DNA of 64,000 bases from Drechslerella dactyloides (Eukaryota > Ascomycota > Orbiliomycetes > Orbiliales > Orbiliaceae): the NCBI GenBank assembly GCA_020064725.1, contig JAGTWJ010000008.1:1798001-1862000 (forward strand), in the 5' to 3' direction. The position numbers and the translations under genes are program-made. The notes beneath the pieces are model-generated. The model did no database searches. It saw only the letters and a list, made by a program, of their open reading frames with translations, and was not told where the DNA came from. Shown here piece by piece: positions 12,724-24,430 of this stretch. Each line of letters opens with the position of its first letter. Within the stretch, counting starts at the first letter, position 1.

Positions 12724-13683
12724 AGCGTGGATAATGATAATCTGACGCGACGTACAAGCATATATATACACCTTAGACGTTTGATACATCTGGAGTATAT
12801 TATATTATATAGGTAATGTAGTAATGTTTCAATCGAATGATATATTTTCTCTCGAATGTCTACCGTCTATTATATATATGTTTCCCGCGAACCGTAGCGT
12901 TTAAGATATCTCCAAAGAAGCCGAGCAAACCGCAGATAATATAATATACACTGTCATAAATGTATGTCGTTATCCTCCTCCTCCCCCCCACCTCTTCGCA
13001 AAGGTGCACCGAGATCGATTGTCAATTTTGACTAAGCCGTCCGTATCCCCCAGGCTATCAGGAAACGATATGCGTGCAGGCATATCGACGTATTCTCGAG
13101 CGCGAGCCACGTTTAGTGAGGACTGCGCGGTCGTATAGCTGGTGGGAGGCAGCCAGTAGGTAGGTAGAATATAAGTGCGACGAAATTTCAAAATCCAAGG
13201 GCCCATAAAGATAAAGCAAGTCCCACCAGATCTAAGTATAAACAGCAAAACATGGCAATGCAAGACAGACAAGACCCCCTTGATAATATTGAACAGTAGA
13301 AACGACGACCCGCAAATGCCTTGAAAGAAGGAAGGAAAGAACGAAAGAAAGAAAGAAAAGTATTGTAGCAAGGTAAGTTGATTAGGGAATCGAAAAGCAT
13401 ATACAACCCGGAAGATCAAAGAGAAGCCCCAAGGAAAGTAAAGGAATTCGAATGAAGAAAGGAAACGAGGTAAATGATTAGTACAGCTCTGTAAGAAATT
13501 TTTTTTTCCCCGTGACGGAACAAAAGAAGTTAACGAAGGAACGAGAGCGTTTAAAGAGGGTTAAGTTGCCGTTGTCTTCGACAGAACACCCCCGCGTGAA
13601 TCCCATGCCTGAAACGAAAGGAACGATAACGGCGAAACCCAGAAGGAAAAAGGAAAAGGTCGCGTCGAAAGAAGGCCTGCCTA
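12724..13683. other. Intergenic between convergent genes
   Basis: This AT-richer spacer separates the Rtg2-like gene from the minus-strand carrier. It contains a purine-rich GAAAG/GAAGG microsatellite at about 13321-13360. Short open frames on both strands have low-complexity translations and no family resemblance. Confidence 0.5.
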
Positions 13684-14925
13684 TCAGTCCGCGTTCTCGG
13701 GGTCTAATGTCATAAGAAAGTCCTTCACCAGTTCGAAGCTAAACCACGAGCTGGCCATTGAAGGTGCAACCTTGAGCAGGTTCGGCAGGATGCCCTTGTA
13801 CATGCCACGCAGACCCTCCTGCTTGACAATCGACGTGATCGCATGCCATATCGAATTATACTGGAAGCCGAGCCCGGACATGGTGTTGACTTGGAATCGG
13901 CGGCGTAACAGATCTAGCCACTTCCCGTTAGCAAGGAATGGTTCTTCAGACAACGAATACGGCTTTAGGCAATGACACATACCGAACGGGTAGGTGAAAG
14001 TTTGGGCGATAGCCCCGCTCATAGCCCCGCACGCCAGCCTGCGCAACGGTCCCGGCGACTTCTCGCCCTCTGGTGTCATCCATTCTCGTATCTGTTCGTA
14101 GCAAGCGAAGTTGAGTCCGACGTACGGCGCCACACCCGCCAGCGTTGGTACCAGGCCGCGGTACAGTGCTAGCACGCCACCCTCGTGGCGGTACATGTGG
14201 ACCATGGTCTCCCACATGCCGGGGACTTTGAGGTGCGCGCCCGTCTTGCCGAGAGCTTCGAGGGAAGCAGTGTGTATCGAGAGGCGGGTACGGCAGATGT
14301 CGAGAGGATACGTAGCAACTGTCGGCCGAAGGTACTTTCGTTAGTGATGGTGCATTTTGTTGTCGATTGGGTGAGACTCGTCATACCGACTGAGGTGACA
14401 CCTGCCATTCCACCTGAGACCAATCTCCTCGGTGTATTGAGCTCTGTTTTGCCCGGCTCCATGAACATCTGCCAAATACGTCATCAGAATAGGTACACGG
14501 CATTTGGTATATTGGATGATGGGTCCTTACTTTTTTATAGACAGTATATGACGAGAACTGCACTGCCGAGTAAGGAACAATGCGGATGCAATTGGTCCCG
14601 TTCCCACTGCATAACGGAATCCGTCACGTTAGCTCCTTCATATCGATAATGCACCCGTTCCGGCTGCTCGGCTGTGGTCGTACCGCATGAATCCCCTCCA
14701 GCCTTCTTCCTTCCACATTTTTATTAACGACGCCCCGATCCCCGTGTACGTTGGACCCCCGGTTCCTTGCACTTGATACAGGATCTTTAACCGCTCGAGC
14801 GGCGAGACGACCGTTCTCGAGACAGCTCCGGCGATACCGCCGGCGATGAATGCGGCGACTGTCGGTTTCGAGGCATATTGTCGGGCGAGGACGAGCGGAC
14901 CCTGGTTTGTGGTGGCGCTGGTCAT
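13684..14925 (-). CDS. Mitochondrial carrier family protein (YPR011C-like)
   Basis: A six-helix inner-membrane solute carrier (SLC25). Overall it resembles the yeast YPR011C / SLC25A42-like branch, which moves nucleotide-type or adenosine-phosphosulfate substrates; the exact substrate is inference. Five exons in minus order: 14925-14684, 14606-14531, 14468-14387, 14318-13983, 13913-13684, giving 321 residues. Three carrier repeats are visible, with signatures SPLERLKILYQVQ, ATYPLDICRTRLS and FTYPFDLLRRRFQV; the last two are completed by splicing. Each is followed by the conserved glycine-rich segment (GWRGFMRGNGTNCIRI, GGVLALYRGLVPTLAG, GLRGMYKGILPNLLKV). The start at 14925 (MTSATTNQGP) lies just before the first helix AAFIAGGIAGAVSR. 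It is convergent with the Rtg2-like gene. Confidence 0.92.
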
Positions 14926-16675
14926 TGAAGAGATGGAGCTGGCCGAAGCAGCCGCGATGGGAGAAGGCTGCAGGGCCGATTGGGGGATCTGGGCGAAGCG
15001 AAAGGGTAAGTCAATAAAAAGTCGCTATCGTCTATGCTGTCATGGGAGCTGGCACGGCGGGTTCTGACTGCCGGGTCGGACGACGGACAGAGATTTTTCG
15101 GGATGTCGAGCTCGACGGAAGACGGGCAGCAGCCAAGCTGATGGAGTGCGGCAAGGGTGCCTGGCCGTGTTTGGATGGGAGTTTTTCCTTGTTTCGGCTG
15201 GCGGACGACCAGTGCGGCTCAGCAGAGGATGGAGGAGGACATACCGGCTTGTCGTCCTTGGACATGAGAGAAGGCTCTTCCGCCTCTTTGGATACAGCCA
15301 TTTGGTCCGGCGATGGCGAGCTGCCGGGCGAGTGAACGGTGTCTTGTCGATGCGATGGCGATGGTTTTGATGCGGCGGGTGAAGGTGGAGTGCAGAAGTG
15401 TGAGCGAGAGCGCTGGCTGGTTATGAGGCAGCAACTACAAAGTTGGCAGCAGCGAGTTGACTTTTTGTCGGCGCGTCGGTGAACAGAAAGAAAGAAAGTA
15501 AGATTGATGGAAGAAGCCTGAACTCAGCAGAAGAGTGAAAAGTAAAAAAAAAATTATATCCGCCAGCTGTAGGCAGAACGCTTCTATCGTCGTGGAGCGA
15601 AATAACCAGACGACAAGAACTGTCGCATGGGCCTACCGCAACGGCAGTGAGGCTTTTCCCTAACGCCGCCGGCCGACCTGGCAGGCCTTGACGGATGACC
15701 GTCCGCTGCTGCACTTCCACGTTGAACACCCGCCGTTCCCAGCCCCGTTGTCCGCCCAGCTGCAGGCTGGCTGCACCGTCCGCCTGTACGTCTCGTATAA
15801 GGTCTTCGATGTCGATAAGACGCCGTCCGCTGGAAGGCTCCACTCGGCTGCAGAGGGATTTTAGGGATGGATCTGGGCAGTCGGCGTGCTCGTATCAAAG
15901 GCTCCAGAACGCAAACGTGGGTGAATTCATGAATCGAATATTGGATACGGATGAGAACCGACGGATATCTATGACATGCATAAAACTAATAACTCCGCTG
16001 GAGGTAAACAGCATCTAATTATACTACTTATATAAGCTCCAATGTTATATTTCCCGGCTTGCGTCTAAAATTACAAGTTTTGAAGCCGCCGTGACGGCCA
16101 ATAAGCCAGCTGATCCCAGGCTGCCCTGCTTCAGCTTTTCGGCTGACGTGCGAAAGGGGCAGCACAGCGCCCGTCACTAATGATGTCAGCCTGCGCCCCT
16201 GTCTTCTGAAACGCCAATCCCCTTTCCGGCGGCTGTCTCGAAATGGTATGCATTTAGACTAAATAAGTTCGGATAGAGTATGCGAACGAAACGACGGACC
16301 ATGCCGACTTGAGAAATCTACTGCGCAGCTCAGGAACCTCTTTCAGTATAAAAACCGTAGCTACGGGCTATAATAGATTGAAAAGTTCTGACAGTACGGC
16401 GGAGTAGATCTTGCAATGTTTTTGAGAGAGCGGACAAGCCCTAGCTTTTGGAAAACAAAGCCAAGGGATACTCTGATTTGCTGAAATTTGAGAAGTCGTT
16501 AGATAACAGTCGGTTCGACGCGACGTATGCATAAAAATCCCTTAATATAAGGCCCTCTGTTCCGCTACCACGATATGAGCATCGGGCCAGCTTTTAATTA
16601 TAGAGAGAGGGCCTATCGCTTTATTGCCACGGGCTATGGCTCTCTCAGTCCTTGATCATAGGAAGTCTGGTCAAT
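14926..16675. other. Intergenic, 5' flank of the carrier gene
   Basis: About 1.75 kb. The proximal part is presumably promoter and leader of the carrier; a pyrimidine/A-rich stretch lies near 15480-15555. Open frames at 15032-15301 and 15421-15843 (both minus) resemble no known family. From about 16000 the DNA becomes AT-rich with no coding signal. Confidence 0.5.
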
Positions 16676-18260
16676 TTAGTTCAACCGATCCGCCATCCGA
16701 TCTGCGAACTCGTCCATGCTGATGCTGTAGGCGCCTTCCTGGTCGCTCGCGTACTCATCACCAAAAAGTGACATGTTATCCCAGGCGCTATCACCACCCC
16801 GGGCATCTCCACTTAATTCCTCAACTACTAAGCTCGATTTCGTTATTCAGATATTCTCGGTTCGCCTTCAGTAGGGAAAGATATTACCTTCTAAAGTCGA
16901 AAGTAGGTCAGGTAGAAGAGCTCGGGCCCGGTCCAGCAATGCCCTATAATACGGGATCCGCAGATCATCTTGAAACAAGAACATATTCGCAGCGAGATTC
17001 TCAATGACGCATTGCCTGTAGTGGAACTTCAGGGCTTCTCGATCAATCCTCGGTGGAAGTTGGATTTTTTTGCCATGAAGATATGTGTACGCGCTCATGG
17101 GTGCGAAAAGTCGCACCCGCAGATCAACCTTCGTAACACCATGTTAGTAGTACAGTGCGCAGAGTCTGGATATATATATTATACTTACCGGATGGATCGC
17201 GAGCGGGCGGCGCTCAAAGGCTGTGCGAATATCACCCCTCAAAAGTAGCCCGTTTGCGCCTCTCCATGATCGGGTATACTGATCTCTGAGACCCTTCAGA
17301 GAACAGGAAGATAGCGGCGGTGCGTTATTCGTGGTGACGTCTAAGCTAGGCGTTGATGGCATCGTGGGGTATGCGAACCAGAGTTTCTGGGGTACAATTT
17401 TCGCAGCTTCGAATCCAGGCCCGCATGGGAGTAGTCCAAATCGACTTTCCTGGGAAGACACTACACACTTTGAGTATCTCATTTTGACACAATCCTCAAA
17501 AAGGAATGGCTGCGCGTCCTCCCTCACAAAGCGGAGTGGGCTTGAACTTGCGCGATGGGACTTTTTGCTTTCGAGCCTTTTCGTTCTAGAACGGCTGGTG
17601 GGCGTGGAGGGTTCACCGCTATGACTGTCTTCTGTTGAGTCGCTGGCCAATGTTTGGCAGATACCCAATAGATTCACTGTCAAAGTTGTCAGAAAACGGT
17701 TCGCAGCATCCTGCTGTTGTGGCGGTAGTCGTCGAAGGTTAGCCTATCCCTTGCTTGCAGCCTGAAGATTCGATAAACAGATAATTATAATTACCTTCGA
17801 TATGGGATTGGATGCTTCCCCCGGTACCAATCTTTCTCTGTCTTCTCGTTCGCTGCTGGACGCAAGCGGTCCGTCGGTGGAGTATTACACCCAGTCGAAG
17901 TGTCTCTTCGCCATTAGGTATCTCAGGGCGAGCACCACCAAAGTCACTTTCGTGGAGAATGAGAGCCTGCCCTGTCGCATTAGTCGTGTAAAATGCTAGT
18001 TCCAATGCAGGATCGGAGCTTATGACATCCTTGATCGCAGGATAGACTATCTTTAAATCCTCTGCGATCTTGGGAAATGATATGGGTTGCTCTGTAGTGT
18101 GGAACACGCCGCCGATATCGATATCAGACGCCGGTGATGCGCTGGGTACTACTAGCAAGATATTTTGGATATTGGATCTGGCTATTATAATATCATCCAT
18201 TTGCTGTGTAAGATGCAAGCGATAGGGTTGAGGAGAAGGGAGGGAGCAGGAGAGAGACAT
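16676..18260 (-). CDS. HNH_2-like protein with degenerate catalytic site
   Basis: Resembles fungal proteins carrying an HNH_2 nuclease-type domain near the middle. The domain landmarks are CVVSSQESRFGLLPCGPG, FEAAKIVP and NGLLLRGDIRTAFERRPLAI. Family members normally have His in AAHIVP and a second His in DIHTLFD. Here these are Lys (AAK) and Arg (DIR), so nuclease activity is probably lost. The last three exons are firm: exon ending at 17189, then 17128-16888 and 16824-16676, all in phase, ending in an acidic tail with WDNMSLFGDEYAS. The first exon starts at 18260 or 18200 and has a good donor after SHIEG near 17798. No acceptor in the matching phase leads into the next frame (QDAANRFL, near 17712), so either an intron is misread or there is a frameshift. 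The function is unknown. Confidence 0.65.
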
Positions 18261-19355
18261 AGTGGAAAGGTAGCCTCGGGGTGTAGAAGGGAGAAAGAGA
18301 GAAGAGATAGAGTAGTGAAGTGGCTAGAGGCTCGATGGTCGTCAGATCGGGGAAAGCTTAAAAGGATGTTGAAAGAAGAATTAGAACCTAGAAGATATTG
18401 ACATCGTTCTTGTAACCTAGTGCTAGCTAATATAATGCTGAACTAGGCGCTGATGTATGCTAAACAGTACTACTTCTCGCGGTTAAATGCTGATCCTTGT
18501 ATACATGTAAAAGTATCATAGTCGTTTAATTGACCTCGTTTGTTGCTCTACGTATAAATCGAGAGGTGGTGTCCATTAATTGTGGGATTTCCCGACTTGG
18601 AAAATTGCTAGCGCTACCCGCATCTCGGATCGTGCCGAGAAATTGTGATTGCGACATCCTGCTTCCATGGAATCGAACAAGTGTCCGTCCGGGTCCATGC
18701 GGTCTTGACCAGCTATCACGGCGCCCGGAAGATCGCGCGGAAGCCACTCGGGACGGCGGCCACGAATCGAAGCCCCTTAGATTCGAGGGGCATATTCAGC
18801 ATTTGTCTCGTGAAGATGCTTCAGCATCTCTCGGAACTACAATTGGAGAGAGCATGCACGCGTTTCCATTAGAAGCAGCATTCAAGTTTGCGGAATCTCA
18901 GCCATGCGTATACTGCATAATCCGACGAGAGAAAGAAAACATTTGACTACAATAAATAAATGAAGTATTGGGCTCGTCTACGTAGCTTGTGGAATTTATA
19001 ACCTACCAACAGCAGGTATACTGTGCAAGACAATAATTTAGCATACTTCTTCTCGATAATAATCACCGATGCAGCGCGCCAAGCCCGACACCAAAGTGCC
19101 TAAACCCGCGGGAGCTCTCGGCGTTAAGATCAAGATAAGCAATGCGTTGCGCCTATCGCCGACCTCGGCATCGTCATCGGAGACCTCACAAATTCTGTCC
19201 GTCCGGCGTTATTAAGCAACACCGCCCGTCGGCCGGCAATTCCGCATCGCCACCCATCGCATTCCATATCTTTATCAGATCGAAACCGCCATATAACCAT
19301 CACCACCATCGCTCACTGCCCATACGCACACCGATATACCACCCACCACATAACA
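18261..19355. other. Intergenic with possible upstream ORF of ISU1
   Basis: Shared 5' region of two divergent genes. A 48-codon frame at 19069-19215 (plus strand) precedes the ISU1 start by 140 bp. It could be an upstream ORF in the leader, or chance. The frame at 18530-18946 resembles nothing I recognise. Confidence 0.4.
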
Positions 19356-20086
19356 ATGCTGTCGAGAACACTTCAGCGGTCGACAAGACTCCTTTCGCGA
19401 GGCGCCGCCACCGGTCTGCGGCCCGCCTTCGTCGCAAGTACCCCGCGTCCGCACCTCGCACCTCGCCCGGCTGTCGCCGCCGTCTCGAAACGGGGATATC
19501 ATGAGAAAGATATGTCATGTCCACCTAGACTCCTGACGCCGCTGTTGGGATCTCGTTCGCTGGAGATTGAGAACGACAAGCTGACAGCAGTGCACTGCTA
19601 GACCACTACTCCCGCCCCCGAAATGTCGGCTCGATGAACAAAGCCGACATAGACGTCGGTACTGGCCTCGTCGGTGCCCCAGCTTGTATGTACACGCATG
19701 CACACCCAGCTCTCGCATTGTCATCTGCCGTTACAAACCCCCGACGAAAGGCGAGCTGATGCTAATATCGATGCCAACACACAGGTGGCGACGTGATGAA
19801 GCTCCAGATCCGCGTCGACGAATCCACCGGCCGTATCAGCGACGTCAAGTTCAAGACCTTCGGCTGCGGCTCGGCCATCGCGTCCTCCTCGTACCTGACG
19901 GAACTCGTGCGCGGCATGTCCCTGGAAGACGCTGGGAAGATCAAGAACACGGAGATCGCGAAGGAACTGTGTCTGCCGCCCGTCAAGCTGCATTGCAGCA
20001 TGCTGGCGGAGGACGCGATCAAGAGCGCGATCAAGGATTATAAGTCGAAACGGACGGGCAAGCCAACACTTGGCGTCGCGGCGTAG
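19356..20086 (+). CDS. isu1: Mitochondrial iron-sulfur cluster scaffold protein
   Basis: Scaffold on which the mitochondrial ISC machinery assembles [2Fe-2S] clusters, with the cysteine desulfurase and Ssq1/Jac1 chaperones as partners. Proposed exons 19356-19513, 19591-19685 and 19785-20086 give 184 residues. The N terminus is an arginine/alanine-rich mitochondrial presequence ending near KRGYHEK. The core shows HYSRPRNVGSMNK, the first cluster cysteine in GAPACGDVMKLQI, the second in FKTFGCGSAIASSS, the chaperone-binding LPPVK motif and the third cysteine in KLHCSMLAEDA. The first intron is odd. The expected donor after HEK-G reads ATATGT instead of GTATGT, and the best in-phase alternative (GTCATG at 19514) inserts Asp-Ile-Ala before LLDHYS, where relatives have VLDHYS. 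The C-terminal tail is short. Confidence 0.92.
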
Positions 20087-21165
20087 AGCTAGCCAGTTAG
20101 GCTATCTTGCGCTTTATCTCGTTAGCAGTGTCGGTGCAGAATGCAATTAGGACCAGATGCGACTGAAGTTTGGGGAAGCAGCTTTGCCCTTGGATCTATC
20201 GCACGTCGGTGTACGTTTGCATATCCGCTGGCGTGTGTACTGCGAGCCATCGTCTGGGAACGATTTCAGGAAGATGAGAAAAAGAACGGAAGGGGAATGA
20301 TTGGAGGGGTTAAAAAGTACTAAAAGCTGGATGGATGCTTACGGGTATCCGTCGACTGTCATTACTATGCCACAATCGCTGTCGATTGATCGCATTTCTT
20401 CTCCTCGATGTGTGTTTTTGGTTAGCGTGTACGACTAATTTGGGATTCCTTCAAGTATATAGCACCCTCTTACATATGCATGCATACTACCTTTCCCTAC
20501 TTCTAAAATCAGCAAGCAAGCTATGTAGACTGTCAATTATGATGCTCGTCTGTCAATTCGAGCCTGATGTGAGCGAAAGAGCAGGTCTCGAGCAAAGGCT
20601 GATAATATACGTTTGAAGACCATGGGTCGATAGTGGCGTGATGTCCGCTGCAGGGCTTGTTAGCCATGCTTTCCACCAACCGACCAAGCGCGCGGAACAT
20701 TTAAATTTCGAACAACAAAAACGAAGTCTACGCACTTGAGACGTCGAAGATTTTACCACAAGCATAGGCTTCCGACTGTTATATAAACAGCTCGCGGCCC
20801 TCCAATTAGATTTTCACGGAATGTCAGCGCCCTTTGTCAGCTTTTATTACTGTACGCCGCGCCGAAAGCGTTTCTCGTGTAATACGCTGGAACGGCTCTG
20901 ATCTACTTGGCGCGGCTTACTGATCCCTTATCAAAAGCACTAAATCGCGAGCGTGCACGAGAATCGTGCCAATGTGACGTCGGCGGACATGCGTCTCTTT
21001 TGCAATCGTTTAGCCCGTTTGGAAATCTACAGTGTCTATATTCTATAGAGTCCTTTCCTTTAGAAGAAATTCGTGGCCGATTTTGCTTTCATGTGTTGGA
21101 GGCATTAGATGAAGGCTTCGAAGGGCGGCAGCACGATCTAACATATCGCGCATACTAAATCATTA

Positions 21166-21180
21166 GTCTAGAAGCCAGAC
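21166..21180 (+). repeat. Short palindrome copy
   Basis: GTCTAGAAGCCAGAC differs from the dispersed core at one position. Confidence 0.55.
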
Positions 21181-22200
21181 GGGTGTGAGTTCACGCAATT
21201 TCATTCGGTGGCCCAGCACCCGTCTTGTTACTAGACTACTATAGCATATGGCGTCTTTCCTAGTATGAACATTCATGAATCCATGACATGCTCATCCTAG
21301 CGAAGTTTTCCGTGGCGTCATTGTCAAAAATTTTTGTCACTAGATCTCCGGCTCTGGACTTTATCATTCAAGCAGAACGCGCAGGTTGCAATTGGGCTAG
21401 CGACAATATATTATATGTAGTCCCTAGTCACTGTCGACAACTTGTAACAGCGAGCTCGCGGCGCAACACACAATCGAGGAAAATAGTCGTTGGCATGGGG
21501 AGCATGCAGAGAGATAGTGCGGTTTCTCGTAAATACGCTTAGTCTATAGTAGCGGCACCTTTTCTTTACACGAACTTCAGCCGGAACGCTATGCATGGTC
21601 TATTCGGCCTGTGAATTAACAATCGCTTCTTAGCGGACCCTGAGGGTAAAATCCTGGCCACTATTACTGAGCTTCTTCTTTAGCACAGATGAATGCTGGT
21701 TTCTCGTATCGTAAACAATTCCTTGCCACATGAATACACACCCTGCTTTGTGTCACATGTGGAGAAGGAAGGGTCAGTGGTCAACGTGCGCTTGCTTGCC
21801 ACGGCACATGCAGATTATAATGCATAATGAGCTAGCTAAACCGACAACTCCATAACTCGTGAAGGAGACGGGAAGGTTCGTGCAACCATTAGACAAGGTG
21901 AATAAGGCTGAGACGAGGCCCTACCTCGGCAGATCTACACACTGCAGCCGAGTTCCACTTCAAGATGGGAAATACATTAAAGTAGCTCTCATGAATACTT
22001 CATCACATTCTGCAAGGGTCCATCAGCATGTACAGGTATCTTAGGATCTGGTACTCGGTTGTAGCCTTGATGCCAATCAGTTGTAATAATCCCGTAGACC
22101 TTTCTTTGACACGGGTTAAAGGTTTATTCAAGAGCCCCAGAATACTTCTAGTTCACAAGACAACCCAGAGTCGAATTTCTTATTCCTATTGTAAAGTTTT

Positions 22201-22216
22201 GTCTCGCAAGCCAGAC
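22201..22216 (+). repeat. Short palindrome copy (GTCTCGCAAGCCAGAC)
   Basis: Identical over 16 nt to the copy at 42804-42819. Confidence 0.7.
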
Positions 22217-22733
22217 TCCTTCCCTAGAGAGCAACAAGTTCCCTAAGGCCTTAAGGTGGGCACGAATCAAGTGATTATCTATAGATCTAGACTTACTATA
22301 TAACAGGCACCGAAACGTGTACGTCTATATCAGGGTACGAAGCGATTGCGCAAGACGGATTGAAACCAAGAATTGTACGTAAGATAAACGTGTCGAAATG
22401 ATAAGAGGAATGCGCTCCTCTAGTATACGATGCGAACACCATGCATGATTCTGTTATATAAAAAATACGCCGTGCCTAGAAACAAGCAAAATAAGCTCAA
22501 GTACATGAACCAAGTCAATGAGCAGCTAATCTATCTGCGCCAATTTTTTATCAGTGGCGTGTGTCTTGCAATGTTCTTCATTATAAGAATCACATATTAT
22601 AGATTATTTCAGGCAATAATCTACAAGAACCAGAAACAAAGGAGCTATGAACCATTCGCTTGGGGAGAGCTGAGAGTTTGGTTTGCGAGACCGGGGAGAG
22701 CATGATAATCTAAATTGTCTAAGCAGGGTACTT

Positions 22734-22749
22734 GTCTCGTAAACTGGAC
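22734..22749 (+). repeat. Short palindrome copy, diverged
   Basis: GTCTCGTAAACTGGAC keeps the ends and is followed by GCCGTC, as at 53975-53990. Confidence 0.5.
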
Positions 22750-23945
22750 GCCGTCCTCTGAGCTGTATAGAAAGGGTCCTCACATGCCATGTCTCTGGAG
22801 CTTGTTGATAAGTACAAGGCTTGCGAAGCTGAGGTTTATCAACCTGGTGAATGCTTTAAGTCCATGGCTTCGGGATCTCAGTAAGGAATCGAATCTTTAC
22901 TTAGCAAAATCTGGACGCCTAAAGATACCCAACACTTGGAAGCGCATCTACCTGCCGGTTGAGGCTTCACGTCACCTTGTTGGAAAATACCAAGATACCA
23001 AGACTTTTGAAGTTCTCAGCGCGTTGATTGCGAGTGCGGCATGAATATCGAAAGAGAAGGAGCATAATGCAGAAAAGCCAACAGCGAAGGCCCCGATGCA
23101 AAACTTACCGATTCCGCGTTTGTAGCCTTGCCGTGTGTAACCTTACTAGTCTCTCTTTTCTTTTTCTTCCAGCTGTCTTTAATTTTTGCCCCTGCTTTAG
23201 CTGTCTAGGAAGACTCATCCCCAGTCTAGCGTGGTCAAAGTTAGTAAACCAGGTGTTTGGACGTACGATCAATTTTGAGAAGCGGTAGGTACTCTGGGTC
23301 GCTATGCAAATGAGTGTGGTTAACTTTTCTGGACGCCACAAACCCGAGCCAAAATTTAACACCCCGAGGAAACTAATAATATTGCCTAAGAACGATTCCA
23401 TGGCTCCGTTTACCATCACAAGTGTGCGAGACGCCGTTAATGATAGATAATCCATCGATATATATTCCTCATGTGTCGATTGTAGTTGGGTATCCGTTCT
23501 TGAGATATCAGAACACTAAATCTCTACTGTGCTCGCGATTTATGTAGACACCGGGGCGGCATGAAGTCTAGATTCGAGTCTAGAACTATTTACCAGGAAC
23601 GCCGTCCAATCCTTGTCGATATATCAACAGCCTGACCTTCCCCCGCGGTTCGAGGTACTATCCAAGCTATCCAAGCCCACCTTCCGTATATCGACTTGCC
23701 GACAGCTTTCCGTTTGGTAAACTCTTCAGGCTCTTCATCTGAAAAGGCAATCAGCCAGCAGGAAGCCAAAAAGGTATATTGAACATGTATATAATGGACG
23801 ATCTGCTCCCATCATAGCTCATTCTCCATACCAAGCTACAATCTTGACTATCACAGCATCCAGACGTCTGCTTCATCAAGCTCAATATTCACACCTTAAC
23901 GACTTATTTGTCTAATATAATATAATCTTAATACACACCGCAACC

Positions 23946-24430
23946 ATGAAGTTCGCCTACATCAGCGTCGCTCTCTTCGCAGCCCTTGCTACTGCTGCCC
24001 CTCAACCTCAACGCGGAGGCCGTCCCACTCGGATCGTATGTACCGAAATTACCACTTCACCGCCCCAACTTGTAAAATAAATGCATGCTAACACTATCGT
24101 TTGTAGACTTCTCGCGTACCCCCCAGGCCTACTCCCACCAAGAAGTGTGATATGACACTTTGCGCGGACGCCGTCAACGAATGTGGCATGATGTACGGTG
24201 GCTGCTTCCCCGCCTGCCCCGGCTGGCCCACTCCCACATTCACCCCGCCGCCGTGCCCGACTCCCAAGAAGTGCGACATCATCCTGTGCTCTGACGCCGT
24301 CAACGAGTGCGGGATGATGTACGGTGGATGCTTCGAAGCGTGCCCCGATAGCCCGACACCTACTTTTACTCCACCGCCGTGCCCTAGCGGCTGGGATAAG
24401 GGCCACGGCAAGCCGGGCAAGGGCAACTAG
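23946..24430 (+). CDS. Small secreted protein with two cysteine-rich repeats
   Basis: Two exons (23946-24035, 24107-24430) encode 137 residues. The first 18 or so residues (MKFAYISVALFAALATAA) form a clear signal peptide. The mature part has two near-identical repeats of about 38 residues. Each reads roughly PTP-KKCD-x2-LC-x-DAVNECGMMYGGCF-x-ACP and is followed by the proline/threonine spacer PTPTFTPPPCP. Each repeat has five conserved cysteines, then one in the spacer. The tail is Gly/Lys-rich (KGHGKPGKGN). Proteins with this CGMxYGGC pattern are common, unnamed secreted proteins of filamentous ascomycetes; a role in host or microbe interaction is inference. No enzyme motif is visible. A branch-point-like TGCTAAC sits just before the acceptor, supporting the intron. 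Confidence 0.88.

Larger units (their letters stand above)
20087..23945. other. Gene-poor stretch with dispersed repeats
   Basis: About 3.9 kb with no supportable gene. It carries copies of the short palindrome at 21166-21180, 22201-22216 and 22734-22749. Two frames of about 110 residues (22715-23044 plus, 23105-23455 minus) have no recognisable similarity. Base composition is AT-rich and uneven, as expected for old degraded intergenic DNA. The last 100 bases are the promoter and leader of the secreted-protein gene. Confidence 0.5.

Noticed and set aside
13321..13360. Purine repeat, first considered as a possible CRISPR-like array
   Set aside because: It is a simple GAAAG microsatellite without spacer-repeat structure.
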